A stretch of 64,000 nucleotides of DNA from Mucilaginibacter segetis (GCF_016522075.1 NZ_JAEHFW010000001.1:682001-746000), one strand, 5' to 3'; shown: positions 44,111-53,842, numbered from the stretch's first letter. Numbers and translations: made by a program. Notes: generated by a model from the sequence alone, not told the origin.

Positions 44111-45370
44111 TTATTGTTTGGCGGTATTCAAAAAACTATATCCAACCAATTCTTCCCAACGGGCGCCCGGAGGGCGGTAGTATACCAATACCTGGTATTC
44201 ATTTTCGGTTTCAAAATAATTGCCCTCTAAGGCTGTATCACTTGCTCTTTGGGTAGCATTATCCACCCAAACGTATTGATAGTCGTAAACACCCTGCTTT
44301 AAAAACAGGTGAGTGTAAAATCTGCCTGCAGCGTCGTATTGCATACGGCTGTTTTCATCCAGCTTATAATCATTAAACTGCCCAACAATGTATGGCGTGC
44401 CTTGTGTTTCGGGCTTGTTGGCGGCCAAAGTGAAGTAAACGTGTGCGTAATCCGCATCAACCCGAGGATCGTTGCCATCCTGGTTAATAATGAAGAATTT
44501 ACCATCGTTATCATACAACAAAATGTAGTTGGGCAGGTTACGGTTTGGGTCGGTGAGCAGTACGACCGTATTGGCTGTATCACGGTAAATTTTGGAAATA
44601 TGTTCCGAATTTAGCTTTAATGATCGCGTATCAAAGTGCCGGAATTCGTTACGACCAGAAAAATCATTTATGTTCACATCATTATAAACCAGTTGGTTAC
44701 CACGGATGTAGGTGGGTTGGGTGTTCATGTATCCTGTTTCAGGCCGGGCATTCTGCATTACAAAAACACGGAGGTCATGATTGGGGTTTTGTACGTTAAG
44801 TCCGGTATAATCAATAGTAAGGTTAAGCTTTTGATTGGTGCGCCTAGCTGCTACGTTATTTGATGCCGTTACATTTGCGGCAACGTTTACTTTTTTGCTT
44901 ACTACATATAAACGTCGGGTAAGTATCATTTTAGCCTCATCGCCATCTTCGTAAACCTTTAATATATAATTACCCGGTATTTTCGGAGCGATATTATCAT
45001 TAGGTAGCTTAACTTCGTAATGAGTGTATTTTTGAAATGTGGCGGTAGAGTACCTGTAATCGAATATACGGTCGTTAGTGAAGCTTTGCAGGTATTCGGC
45101 AGGGGACAGGTTGGATGGGTTCCAGTTTGCATCGCAATGTTCAATAGTGTAATAAAAGTTGCGGCTTCCGCCGGTAAGGTCGTCAAAACCCAGCACAACC
45201 TGTTCAGTACTGTTTAGGGTAATTATCGGGAATGACGCAGGTTTATCAGTATTATAAAACACTACGCTTTTTATTTCGTGCCGGTAAACCGCATTAGTAT
45301 AAGGCGTTTGCGAAAAAGCGTTAAAACAGATCAGAAATATTAAAGAAAGCAGATAAATGATTTTTTTCAT
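44111..45370 (-). CDS. Type IX secretion plug protein (DUF5103)
   Basis: 419 residues with a Sec signal peptide (IIYLLSLIFLICFNAFSQTP). The N-terminal beta-rich domain (YRHEIKSVVFYNTDKPASFP, STEQVVLGFDDLTGGSRNFYY) and the C-terminal domain (AHVYFTLAANKP, YIVGQFNDYKL) match DUF5103. NCBI/Pfam name it a T9SS plug, the periplasmic component that blocks the SprA translocon. Other T9SS genes are not in this window. Together with RemB-like it points to an active T9SS lineage. Confidence 0.85.
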   Translation of the reverse strand: MKKIIYLLSLIFLICFNAFSQTPYTNAVYRHEIKSVVFYNTDKPASFPIITLNSTEQVVLGFDDLTGGSRNFYYTIEHCDANWNPSNLSPAEYLQSFTNDRIFDYRYSTATFQKYTHYEVKLPNDNIAPKIPGNYILKVYEDGDEAKMILTRRLYVVSKKVNVAANVTASNNVAARRTNQKLNLTIDYTGLNVQNPNHDLRVFVMQNARPETGYMNTQPTYIRGNQLVYNDVNINDFSGRNEFRHFDTRSLKLNSEHISKIYRDTANTVVLLTDPNRNLPNYILLYDNDGKFFIINQDGNDPRVDADYAHVYFTLAANKPETQGTPYIVGQFNDYKLDENSRMQYDAAGRFYTHLFLKQGVYDYQYVWVDNATQRASDTALEGNYFETENEYQVLVYYRPPGARWEELVGYSFLNTAKQ

Positions 45371-45451
45371 TTACACAAGTATACCAAAAAAGTTGCTGAC
45401 TATGCAATTTAATAGATCTGCTGCTTGCCGGTGCCTGATGTTGGTGCTAAA

Positions 45452-47374
45452 CTAAGCTTCCAGTTCCATTATTTGCTCGGCCATGCTTTCCCACTTTTGC
45501 TGATGTTCGCCAAGTTTTAATTTTTTTAACTGGTAATTATCGTTTACCTCCTTTAAGCGTTCGGTTTGGTTATATAGCTTTTCATCGGCCAATTGCAGTT
45601 CCAGTTCCTTTATTTCTTTTTCCAACAGGGCTATTTCGTTCTCCGTTTTAGCCAGATCCTGATTCAATTTCTTTAATTGCTGAGCCTTGTTATCATTTGG
45701 TTGCTGTTTGACCGGGGTGCTTTCTTTCTTTTCTTCTTTTTTAGGCTGTGGCACAGGCGCGGTTTTGGCTTCCAGTTTGCGTTTGGCGTACCATTCATCA
45801 TACTCGGCATAAGTGCCGGGGTAAACTTTTATCTTCTGATCCTCAATGAACCATATTTTGTTGGCTACGTTATCCAAGAAATACCTGTCGTGCGATACCA
45901 CTATAAAAGTACCTTCATACTGTTGTAGTGCCTGGATCAGGATATTTACTGATTGCATATCCAGGTGGTTGGTTGGCTCATCCAATATCAGGAAGTTTGC
46001 ATCCGCGGTAAGCGCCTTGGCTAAGGCCACACGAGATTTTTCTCCTCCTGATAGTACTTTTATTTTTTTAAACACATCATCGCCTGTAAACAGAAACGAC
46101 CCTAAAATGGTACGCAGTTCGGTATCGGTATGTTTAGGCGCAAAAGCCTGTAACTCCTGTAATATCTGGTTTTCTAGATGTAAAGACTCCAGCTGATGCT
46201 GCGCAAAAAATGTAGTGCTTACGTTATGGCCTGTATTTACCTTGCCGGTATACTCCGTATCAGCGGAGGCAATGATGCGTAACAGGGTTGATTTACCCTT
46301 ACCATTAGCCCCTATAAGTGCTATCTTATCACCTTTTTCAATTACGGCTTCGGCATTATCCAGTATATCAATAGCCGGGTATTTTTTGGTAATATCCTCT
46401 AAAGTTACCACATGCCTGCCAGATTGTTTAGAGAAACGGAACGCGAAATTAACCGATGGGTTATCATCGTCCACATCATCTACACGTTCCATTTTATCCA
46501 GCATCTTAATGCGCGACTGTGCCATTTTCGCTTTTGAGGCTTTGGCACGGAAACGTTCTATCAAACGCTCTTCCTGTTTTATTTTCGATTGCTGATTTTT
46601 AAATTCTCCACGTTGTATCTCTTCGCGCAAAGCCTTTTCCTCCAGATAGAAGGTGTAATTGCCCGCGTAAACGGTAAGCTTGCCCTTGCGTGATTCCACC
46701 GTACGGTTAATTACCTTATCCAGGAACCACCTGTCGTGCGATACGATGATTATAGCACCGGTAAATGCTTTCAGGTAATCTTCCAGCCATTGTATAGAGG
46801 GTAGATCCAGGTGGTTGGTAGGCTCATCCAGTAAAAGGATATCCGGAGCTTGTAAAAGTATTTTGGCCAGCATAACGCGCATGCGCCATCCACCGGAGAA
46901 GGTACTTAATTTACGTTGACAATCATCATCGCTAAACCCTAAACCTGCTAAAATTTCACGGGCCTTATATTCAATATTGTAACCATCCAGTAATTCAAAC
47001 TCATGCTGTTTATCGCTTAACTTATGCAGCAGATCTTCGCTGTAATCGGTTTCCAGTTTTTTAAGCAGTGTTTCTATCTCGTCGTGCAATTGGTTCTGGC
47101 GCTCAAAAGCTTCCATAGCCACATGTACAATTGTTTTATCGGACGAGTAAGAGAGCAGATCCTGGTTAAGATAACCCATAGTAAGGTCCTTAGCCATGCT
47201 TATAGTTCCCGATGTTGGCGTGTAATCGCCTACAATGATCTTTAATAAGGTGGTTTTACCTGTACCATTGGCACCAATAAGGCCAATTTTTTCTCCGGGT
47301 TTTATATGCCAGTTGGCTTCATCATATAAGGCGCGTGCACCAATCTCAAACGTAAGGTTATTTATAGCGATCAT
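45452..47374 (-). CDS. ABC-F family ATPase (Uup/EttA-like)
   Basis: 640 residues with two ABC domains and no membrane part. Walker A motifs: GLIGANGTGKTTLL and ALIGANGKGKSTLL. Signatures are LSTFSGGWRMR and LSGGEKSR, and Walker B is LLLDEPTNHLD twice. An intervening linker (about 235-300) and a C-terminal coiled coil with Pro/Lys-rich lead (about 535-630) are typical of the Uup group. It probably acts at the ribosomal E site or on replication intermediates. It is not a transporter. Which ABC-F subgroup it belongs to is not certain. Confidence 0.9.
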   Translation of the reverse strand: MIAINNLTFEIGARALYDEANWHIKPGEKIGLIGANGTGKTTLLKIIVGDYTPTSGTISMAKDLTMGYLNQDLLSYSSDKTIVHVAMEAFERQNQLHDEIETLLKKLETDYSEDLLHKLSDKQHEFELLDGYNIEYKAREILAGLGFSDDDCQRKLSTFSGGWRMRVMLAKILLQAPDILLLDEPTNHLDLPSIQWLEDYLKAFTGAIIIVSHDRWFLDKVINRTVESRKGKLTVYAGNYTFYLEEKALREEIQRGEFKNQQSKIKQEERLIERFRAKASKAKMAQSRIKMLDKMERVDDVDDDNPSVNFAFRFSKQSGRHVVTLEDITKKYPAIDILDNAEAVIEKGDKIALIGANGKGKSTLLRIIASADTEYTGKVNTGHNVSTTFFAQHQLESLHLENQILQELQAFAPKHTDTELRTILGSFLFTGDDVFKKIKVLSGGEKSRVALAKALTADANFLILDEPTNHLDMQSVNILIQALQQYEGTFIVVSHDRYFLDNVANKIWFIEDQKIKVYPGTYAEYDEWYAKRKLEAKTAPVPQPKKEEKKESTPVKQQPNDNKAQQLKKLNQDLAKTENEIALLEKEIKELELQLADEKLYNQTERLKEVNDNYQLKKLKLGEHQQKWESMAEQIMELEA

Positions 47375-47381
47375 TTGCGCG

Positions 47382-47389
47382 CAAAGGTA
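47382..47389 (-). promoter_or_regulatory. -7 box (TACCTTTG) before the ABC-F gene
   Basis: On the minus strand it matches TAnnTTTG, ending 7 bp before the ATG at 47374. The intervening GCGC bases add no ribosome-binding sequence. Confidence 0.45.
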
Positions 47390-47493
47390 CGGTTTTAACA
47401 GGAAAGGAGAAAGACCAAAGCTTAAAGGAGACGGAGTAAAGTAAAGGGTGGAATTAAAAAAATATTTGCTATCGTTTCACCCTCTTTGCCTGT

Positions 47494-48264
47494 TTAACTC
47501 TTAACCATTTTCATCCATCCGTGCGACATCAGCTTTTCGCCGGCAATACTTGGGTGTACGCCATCAAGTGTCCAGTAACTGCCGGGGGCGCTTTCAAGGG
47601 CTTTGTCAAAAATAGCCTGATAGGGTATAAATGGCAGATCGTATTCTTCGGCAATATCTCTGGCGGCCTTGCGGTACTTATCAAATGCCGGATACCATGC
47701 GTCAGTTACAGCTTTAACTCCTTTAACACCAAAGGGTTCACCGATGATGATCTTTACACCCGGTAACTCCTTTTTTGTACGGTCGAGCAGTTTTTTATAA
47801 TCTGTAATATAAGTTTCAATAGTGCCTTTATAACCTCCGCCCAGGGTGTGCCAGTAATCATTAACGCCAATATGTATACTTAAAATGGTAGGCTTTAAGG
47901 CAATGGTATCGGTGTCCCAGCGGTCGGCGAGTTGAAACACTTTGTTGCCGCTTATACCTTTATTGTATATCTGTAAATTTTTCTCCGGGTTTTTCATTAA
48001 AAGTTCCCCGGCAGTTAATAACGGGTAGCCCGAGCCCAGCGCACTGGTGTTGTTGGGTTCGGTTTTATTTCTGTCGCGGCCCCAGTCGGTTATGGAATCT
48101 CCCTGAAAAAGAATAATATCATCTTTATTTAATTGTACCTTTTTTCCATCCTTAATGCTGTTGGTAGCTGCGTCAACAATATGCGGTATGCTGATAGCAG
48201 CCATGGTACCAATTGCAGCTTTCCTGATAAAATTACGGCGGGAATTTTGGAATATGTTTTTCAT
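47494..48264 (-). CDS. Exported SGNH/GDSL hydrolase
   Basis: 256 residues. A Tat-type signal (SRRNFIRKAAIGTMAAI) is followed by the SGNH blocks: FQGDSITDWG (nucleophile Ser), NKGISGNKV, HIGVNDYW (Gly/Asn) and LDGVHPSIAG (Asp-His). It is a probable esterase removing acyl groups from carbohydrate, as in acetylxylan or rhamnogalacturonan esterases. The substrate is not known. Divergent from pyrD across 102 bp. Confidence 0.9.
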   Translation of the reverse strand: MKNIFQNSRRNFIRKAAIGTMAAISIPHIVDAATNSIKDGKKVQLNKDDIILFQGDSITDWGRDRNKTEPNNTSALGSGYPLLTAGELLMKNPEKNLQIYNKGISGNKVFQLADRWDTDTIALKPTILSIHIGVNDYWHTLGGGYKGTIETYITDYKKLLDRTKKELPGVKIIIGEPFGVKGVKAVTDAWYPAFDKYRKAARDIAEEYDLPFIPYQAIFDKALESAPGSYWTLDGVHPSIAGEKLMSHGWMKMVKS

Positions 48265-48366
48265 TTCTTTATAATATGCGGTTGGTGGTACTTGTGGGGT
48301 GCAACTAAATTACAATATTATTAACTATTTAAGAGCTAAAATTTAAAAACGACGTAAATTCGCGGC

Positions 48367-49407
48367 ATGTATCAGTTATTAAAACCCCTGCTTTTTAAGT
48401 TCGATCCCGAAAAGGTACATTATTTTGTTACCCGGAATTTAAAGCGGTTTAACCGTTTACCGGGCGGGGCAGCCATAAGTAAAACTATATGGGATTTAAA
48501 CGATGACAGACTGAAAAAAAATGTTTTTGGACTTGAATTTAAAAACCCTGTGGGCCTTGCAGCCGGTTTTGATAAAAATGCTGAACTCATAGCCGAAATG
48601 GGTGCTTTGGGTTTCGGATTTGTAGAAATTGGTACCGTAACGCCATTGCCGCAACCCGGCAACCCTAAACCGCGTATGTTTCGTTTGCCGGCAGATGAGG
48701 CTCTTATTAACCGAATGGGATTTAATAACTTAGGGGTTGATGTAGCGGCATCACGTATAGCAACTTACCGCAAGGGATTAAAACCCGGCGAAAAGGCATT
48801 GGTTATTGGCGGTAACATTGGTAAAAATAAAGTTACTCCAAATGAGGATGCTGTTAGCGATTATATAAAATGCTTTGACAGGTTGTTTGATGTGGTAGAT
48901 TACTTTGTGGTGAACGTAAGCTCACCAAATACCCCCGGATTACGTGAGTTGCAGGGAAAGGAGCCGCTGATGCATATTTTAAACACCTTACAGCAGCGTA
49001 ATTCAAAGAATAGTATAAGCAGGCCTGTTTTGTTAAAAATAGCGCCGGACCTTGCTAATGAGCAACTGAATGATATTGCCGATATTGTTAAGCAAACCGG
49101 TATAGCAGGAATAATTGCTACCAATACCACTATAAACCGTAATGGTTTAAACTCGCCATATAGGGAGGAGACTGGTGGTTTAAGCGGCAGGCCTTTAACC
49201 AATAGGTCTACTGAGGTTATTGCCTATCTGCACAAAATATCAGGCGGGGCGTTCCCGATCATCGGGGTGGGAGGCATACATTCGCCGGCAGACGCCATCG
49301 AAAAACTACAGGCGGGCGCATCATTAATACAATTATATACGGGCTTTATTTACGAGGGGCCGGGGTTGATAAGGAAAATAAATAAGGAAATACTGAATAG
49401 AAATTAA
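48367..49407 (+). CDS. pyrD: Dihydroorotate dehydrogenase, quinone-dependent
   Basis: 346 residues, class 2: [48 protein letters not shown] (active-site Ser) and [20 protein letters not shown] (FMN-phosphate loop). The N-terminal helix ([19 protein letters not shown]) binds the membrane and quinone. It carries out the fourth step of UMP synthesis. A variant TAAATTCG box ends 4 bp before the ATG. The next gene starts directly after the TAA. Confidence 0.95.
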   Translation: MYQLLKPLLFKFDPEKVHYFVTRNLKRFNRLPGGAAISKTIWDLNDDRLKKNVFGLEFKNPVGLAAGFDKNAELIAEMGALGFGFVEIGTVTPLPQPGNPKPRMFRLPADEALINRMGFNNLGVDVAASRIATYRKGLKPGEKALVIGGNIGKNKVTPNEDAVSDYIKCFDRLFDVVDYFVVNVSSPNTPGLRELQGKEPLMHILNTLQQRNSKNSISRPVLLKIAPDLANEQLNDIADIVKQTGIAGIIATNTTINRNGLNSPYREETGGLSGRPLTNRSTEVIAYLHKISGGAFPIIGVGGIHSPADAIEKLQAGASLIQLYTGFIYEGPGLIRKINKEILNRN

Positions 49408-49761
49408 ATGAGTAATACGGAAGAAACATTAAAGCAGGTTTGTAAAGACCTGAAGATAGAATTTGACAAAGATGATATGCAGGACTGGGGTATTGTTAAT
49501 TCCGATCCGAAAAGGGTAGCGGAATTTATTAATTATTATAAAAATAATGAATTGGAAGACGGTGCTAAATTCCACGTTTTTGAATTGATAGTTGCCTCTT
49601 ATAATGACGCAGTTTTAGCTCGCCTGGTTAAAGGAGAATTAAAAGAGGATTTTTTAGAAGTTGTTAGCAATTCGCATAATACCCCAGGGTTGAAAATTGT
49701 ACGCGATTACTGGAAAGAAATATATGACAGAAAGACTTTCCCGGTAGGCAGACTGCTGTAA
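49408..49761 (+). CDS. Conserved hypothetical protein (117 aa) coupled to pyrD
   Basis: The ATG follows the pyrD stop codon with no gap (TAA-ATG), so it must be translationally coupled. A small acidic helical protein with NSDPKRVAEFINYYKNNELE and HVFELIVASYNDAVLARLVK. No family recognised. A strong bidirectional terminator follows, so the transcript ends here. Confidence 0.7.
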   Translation: MSNTEETLKQVCKDLKIEFDKDDMQDWGIVNSDPKRVAEFINYYKNNELEDGAKFHVFELIVASYNDAVLARLVKGELKEDFLEVVSNSHNTPGLKIVRDYWKEIYDRKTFPVGRLL

Positions 49762-49785
49762 TCTGTTTGTAAATACATTAACAAA

Positions 49786-49814
49786 AAAGGCATACCTGTT
49801 TTAGGTATGCCTTT
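49786..49814. terminator. Bidirectional intrinsic terminator
   Basis: A 12-bp perfect stem AAAGGCATACCT/AGGTATGCCTTT with a 5-nt T-rich loop and A/T runs on both sides. It ends both the pyrD unit (+) and the tRNA-Cys/57-aa unit (-). Confidence 0.9.
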
Positions 49815-49836
49815 AAATTTCTTTTAAAAAGACGAC

Positions 49837-50010
49837 TTATTTGCCTGTAGCGATATCCAAAGCAGCATTATTTTTTGCTATCTGGCTATCTTTTTTCTCA
49901 GCAGAACGGCTACCTAATTCAATGTTGGTAGCTAATTTTAAAAACTGCACTTCTAAACGTGAAGTAGTTTTGTTTTTTCTATCTTTTCTTTTTAAACGAG
50001 TAACGCCCAT
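49837..50010 (-). CDS. Small basic protein (57 aa) downstream of tRNA-Cys
   Basis: 58 codons from ATG 50010 to TAA 49837. It is Lys/Arg-rich at the N-terminus (VTRLKRKDRKNKTTSR), then a helix LEVQFLKLATNIELGSRS and a Lys/Asn-rich tail. The composition resembles nucleic-acid- or ribosome-associated peptides. It begins 31 bp after the tRNA-Cys 3' end on the same strand and is followed by a terminator, so the two are probably one transcript. Confidence 0.7.
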   Translation of the reverse strand: MGVTRLKRKDRKNKTTSRLEVQFLKLATNIELGSRSAEKKDSQIAKNNAALDIATGK

Positions 50011-50041
50011 GATCTTTTTTATTTAAATGTTTTTAACCTCG

Positions 50042-50112
50042 AGGTCGGGAGCGGATTCGAACCGCTGTAGGAGGTTTTGCAGACCTCTGCCTAGCCACTC
50101 GGCCACCCGACC
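50042..50112 (-). tRNA. tRNA-Cys (GCA)
   Basis: Read on the minus strand, a 71-nt cloverleaf. The acceptor stem is GGTCGGG/CCCGACC with U discriminator as in tRNA-Cys. The D-arm is followed by the anticodon stem-loop AGGTCTGCAAAACCT (anticodon GCA) and the T-arm GCGGTTCGAATCCGC. CCA is not encoded. No integrase or direct repeat is adjacent. Confidence 0.97.
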
Positions 50113-50159
50113 ATTTTTAAGGATTGCAAAAATAGTAATTATTTATTGGCAATCAATAT

Positions 50160-50909
50160 TTATTTATAGCTTTTTGCAAGCGCATGTGAACAGCAAATAG
50201 CCGTAGCAATGGCCACATTTAAAGATTCCGCTCCGCCAATACGCGGTATAGTAACAGCTTTGGTAATAATTGCTTCCATATCAGGGCGTATACCATTTCC
50301 CTCGTTACCCATCAAAATAAAGCCTTCGTTGCCAAAATCAGTTTTATAAATATTCTCTCCCTCAAGTAAAGCACCAAAAACAGGCATTTTTAGTGGAGAT
50401 ATAAATTCTTTCAGATCGGTATAAGTAATATTTACCCGCGCTAACGAACCCATAGTAGCTTGCACAACTTTTGGGTTATAGGCATCAACCGTGTCGGTGG
50501 AGCATATAATATCAGTTATGCCAAACCAATCGGCGGTACGTATAATAGTGCCCATATTGCCGGGGTCCTGCACCCCATCTAAAACCAACGTAAATTTATT
50601 TTTAAGACTTATGTAATTTAGTAACGGCCATTGTGGTATCTTAATGGCGGCAACAGCATCGGCGGGATTTTTTAAACTGCTTATTTTTTGCAGTTCGTTT
50701 AATGAAATTTCCTGAAAGTTTATTTTTTGGGATAATTTAAGCAATTTTGCGGCAACATCAGGCGTATGATAAATGGTGTGTACCTGGTAGGCGGAATTAA
50801 TAAACTCTTTTATAGATTTATAACCTTCCACCATAAATAAACTATGAACTATACGGAATTTTTTATGTTGTAATGACGTTAATAAACTGATCTGAGATTT
50901 TGAAAGCAT
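50160..50909 (-). CDS. TrmH/SpoU-family RNA 2'-O-methyltransferase
   Basis: 249 residues with the alpha/beta-knot SAM-binding motifs: motif 1 NMGTIIRTADWFG, motif 2 LMGNEGNGI and motif 3 SLNVAIATAICC. The N-terminal L30e-like substrate-binding domain spans about 1-95. It probably methylates rRNA or tRNA; the target nucleotide is not known. Its ATG (50909) lies 10 nt inside the start of the divergent TamL gene. Confidence 0.9.
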   Translation of the reverse strand: MLSKSQISLLTSLQHKKFRIVHSLFMVEGYKSIKEFINSAYQVHTIYHTPDVAAKLLKLSQKINFQEISLNELQKISSLKNPADAVAAIKIPQWPLLNYISLKNKFTLVLDGVQDPGNMGTIIRTADWFGITDIICSTDTVDAYNPKVVQATMGSLARVNITYTDLKEFISPLKMPVFGALLEGENIYKTDFGNEGFILMGNEGNGIRPDMEAIITKAVTIPRIGGAESLNVAIATAICCSHALAKSYK

Positions 50910-53287
50910 ATATTATACCGGGACGTTACCGTCTTGCAATATTAAGTATTCTTATGGTTATTATTGGTTCCGGCTGTAGTGTAACACGCGGAATAAAGGA
51001 TAACCAGTCAATAGTACGCAAAATTACCATAAAAGGGATAGATGACCAATTTTCTGAAGCCGCGATAAATTACGTTGATAAAGAGCAGCAACCCAATAAC
51101 TGGCTTAACCTGCAATTTTATTATTTATTCAGTAAAAAAGGTAAGCGTAACATTGGTGAGGCACCTGCCATATTAGATAGCGGACTTGTTGAGTTTTCGC
51201 GCCTGCAAATGCAAAAATATCTGCAAAGTAAGGGTTACCTTAAGGCTAAGGTGGAGGATTCTATCCGTATAAAAAAACAAAAGGCCGAACTGATATTTAC
51301 CGCTACGGAAGGGCCGATGTTTCGAATAAGGAATTTTAAAGACAGTATTGCTGATAAAAAGGTGGAGGCCCTGTATAAAAAAACACGCCCCGATTTTACG
51401 CATATACATGTTGGTGGCCGTTTTGATACCGATAGTTTAGCTTATGACCGCGACGAATTTTACCAGGTAATGAAACGCAACGGTTATTATGATTTTTACA
51501 GGCAATATATAAATTACGAACCTGATTCAAGTTTTAATAACAGCATTGTTGATGTAGCCATGATTATTGATAATCCGGCGGGCAAATCCGCACACCCGGT
51601 TTACACCATCAATAACACATTGGTAACTATATCAAAAAGTAATGGGCGTACTACAGGTAAAGCCGATACACTTAAAGTAGATTCTCAATTCCGTTTTGTG
51701 GACTATAGCGGTCGTTTTAAGCCACATACGGTAACCGACTATATTTTTCTGAAGAAGGGCGATCTGTACGATGTTGATAAGCAAACATTAACAACTTCGC
51801 GCTTGTCGCAGTTAAATGTTTTCAGGAATGTTCCCAATCCTACATATGAAAAACTATCAGACAGTACCAACAGGCTAAATTCAAAAATAGATATAGTTCC
51901 GCTTAAGCAAATGTCAGACAGGGTGGAGGCGGAGTTTCTGTTTAACAGTAAAAGCTTTGGTTATAACCTGGGCAATACATTTACCAACAGGAATATTTTT
52001 AAACAAGCCGCTATACTCCAGTTAAAGCTCAATTGGAGTCTACTATTTGATAACGGTCGCGCTTCCGGGACTAAAGGCGTTCAAAATCAGGACTTTAAAG
52101 CAGGTGTTAGTTTAATATACCCGCGTATTGTATCTCCTTTTAATTTCCCGTTTTTAGGTAAGTTTGGTGTGCCACACACCACTTTTGCTACAAATTTTCA
52201 GCTTTATTATCAAAAAGATCTTGTGGAGCGGCGCAGTTTTATTAATTCTGTTACGTATGATTTTTTTGAGACCGGCAGAAAGCAACACTCAATAACTCCT
52301 TTAAATATTGAGTTTTCGAGCGGTACAATTGACCCTGATGCCCGGCGGGCCCTGCTTGACAGCGGCAGATACTCCTACGTGTATTTAATTGGGCGTACTA
52401 CATTTACCGCCGGTAGCCAGTATACTTTTCAGTATAACACTATTGAACTGAATTCTTACAAAAACTTTGTTTACTTCCGCGGAACGGTGGATGTGGGTGG
52501 TAATACGCTTAATTTATTGAGTAAGGCCTTTAATACACCAAGAGATAGTTTGGGCCAGCGCACTATTTTTGGATATCCTTTTTCGCAATATGTTAAAACC
52601 GAGGTGGATTATCGGCTGTACCGGACATTAGGCGGCGAACGGCAATTTATATTCCGTTTAAACCCCGGAATAGGTGTGCCATATGGTAATAGCGATCAGC
52701 TGATATTCGAGAAGAACTTTTATGCAGGTGGTGCAAATGATATCAGGGCCTGGTTGCCTCGTACACTCGGGCCGGGGCAGTTTAACCGCGCAACAGCTTA
52801 CGGGAATGATATGGAAACCCGCCGGCGATTAAAATATCTGGATCAGTTTGGTGAAATAAAAATAGTGGCTAATGCGGAATACCGGTATAAGCTGGCCGAC
52901 AACTTTTTTGGCTCTAAACTGAAAGGTGCTTTTTTTGCAGATGCCGGTAACGTGTGGCGATTGAATAAGCAGGCAGAAAATCCGAACGGAGAGTTCAGGT
53001 TTAATAATCTATTACAATCAACTGCTATTGGTGTAGGGTTTGGTTTACGGTTCGATCTTAGCTTTTTTATCTTCAGGCTTGATGCAGCGTTTAAATTTAA
53101 AGACCCGCAATTCTACGGCTCAGACCAATGGGTGCTGGTTAACCACTTTGATGAATTGTTTAAGACCGGCGATTTTAAACGCGCTTATCTTAGAGCAAAC
53201 AGTACAGGTGTTGATAAGGATGGCAATATACTGGGCGACAGCTATAATTTTATGCAGTTGAATTTTGGTATCGGTTTGCCTTTTTAA
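50900..53287 (+). CDS. tamL: TamL-type Omp85 lipoprotein (outer-membrane assembly)
   Basis: 795 residues with a TTG start at 50900; the next ATG would cut the signal peptide too short. Lipoprotein signal LSILMVIIGSGC gives a lipid Cys at about residue 26. POTRA-like domains occupy about 35-370 (SIVRKITIKGIDDQFSEAA, LQKYLQSKGYLKAKVEDS). The C-terminal 16-strand barrel (about 400-795) ends in Phe and contains FYAGGANDIRAWLPRTLG (the (V/I)RG(F/Y)-type element is RAW here) and GAFFADAGNVW. Bacteroidota TamL replaces TamA in envelope biogenesis. No TamB lies adjacent. Confidence 0.85.
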   Translation: MKAYIIPGRYRLAILSILMVIIGSGCSVTRGIKDNQSIVRKITIKGIDDQFSEAAINYVDKEQQPNNWLNLQFYYLFSKKGKRNIGEAPAILDSGLVEFSRLQMQKYLQSKGYLKAKVEDSIRIKKQKAELIFTATEGPMFRIRNFKDSIADKKVEALYKKTRPDFTHIHVGGRFDTDSLAYDRDEFYQVMKRNGYYDFYRQYINYEPDSSFNNSIVDVAMIIDNPAGKSAHPVYTINNTLVTISKSNGRTTGKADTLKVDSQFRFVDYSGRFKPHTVTDYIFLKKGDLYDVDKQTLTTSRLSQLNVFRNVPNPTYEKLSDSTNRLNSKIDIVPLKQMSDRVEAEFLFNSKSFGYNLGNTFTNRNIFKQAAILQLKLNWSLLFDNGRASGTKGVQNQDFKAGVSLIYPRIVSPFNFPFLGKFGVPHTTFATNFQLYYQKDLVERRSFINSVTYDFFETGRKQHSITPLNIEFSSGTIDPDARRALLDSGRYSYVYLIGRTTFTAGSQYTFQYNTIELNSYKNFVYFRGTVDVGGNTLNLLSKAFNTPRDSLGQRTIFGYPFSQYVKTEVDYRLYRTLGGERQFIFRLNPGIGVPYGNSDQLIFEKNFYAGGANDIRAWLPRTLGPGQFNRATAYGNDMETRRRLKYLDQFGEIKIVANAEYRYKLADNFFGSKLKGAFFADAGNVWRLNKQAENPNGEFRFNNLLQSTAIGVGFGLRFDLSFFIFRLDAAFKFKDPQFYGSDQWVLVNHFDELFKTGDFKRAYLRANSTGVDKDGNILGDSYNFMQLNFGIGLPF

Positions 53288-53308
53288 ATGATATTACCTT
53301 CAGATACT

Positions 53309-53842
53309 TCATGTAAACACACCTCTTAACCCGTCAATAATGCTTTGGAAAAATGTTGGAATGCTTAAGCCGTTGTGGTAATTAAAATAAAGGAAAATAC
53401 AGAAGATAATTAGCGCGATAATAATGAAGCGTTTAAATAAATAAGCCAGTAATACTAATGCAACCGGTATAATTACCAGCACCAGCCAGCTTATTTTCAC
53501 CGGACTTAACTTACCATCGTGCCGGTAAATATAATAAAGTACGGAGTGTGTACCGCTATCATTTTGATGCCTTGCATACAGGAATGTTGACTTATCTAAT
53601 TTATGCCGGTAAAAGGCGGTGCCTTTATCAAACGTTAGCTCTTCCGCAAAACCGTTCATGCTAAAGGTGAAAATTCCATTAACATTTTCCAGTATATTGT
53701 TAGCGGTATCTGTTGCAACAACCGCTATCTCATCTTTTGCAAAGGGGTTCTCTTTTATTACAAAATTATTTACAGATATGGTGTCTGCAAAAGCAAACAT
53801 GGCCAGTAACAAAAAAGAGCAGGAAAGTAATATTTTTTTCAT
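53309..53842 (-). CDS. Hypothetical exported protein with C-terminal membrane anchor
   Basis: 177 residues: signal peptide (LLSCSFLLLAMFAFA), a soluble beta-rich domain (about 20-115, with NVNGIFTFSMNGFAEELTF and FYRHKLDKSTFLYARH) and two C-terminal hydrophobic helices (about 120-155, LVLVIIPVALVLLAYLF). No family recognised. It converges with TamL. Confidence 0.7.
   Translation of the reverse strand: MKKILLSCSFLLLAMFAFADTISVNNFVIKENPFAKDEIAVVATDTANNILENVNGIFTFSMNGFAEELTFDKGTAFYRHKLDKSTFLYARHQNDSGTHSVLYYIYRHDGKLSPVKISWLVLVIIPVALVLLAYLFKRFIIIALIIFCIFLYFNYHNGLSIPTFFQSIIDGLRGVFT

Noticed and set aside
50042..50112. tRNA-Cys as an attachment site for an integrated element
   Set aside because: No partial tRNA copy, integrase or abnormal cargo on either side.
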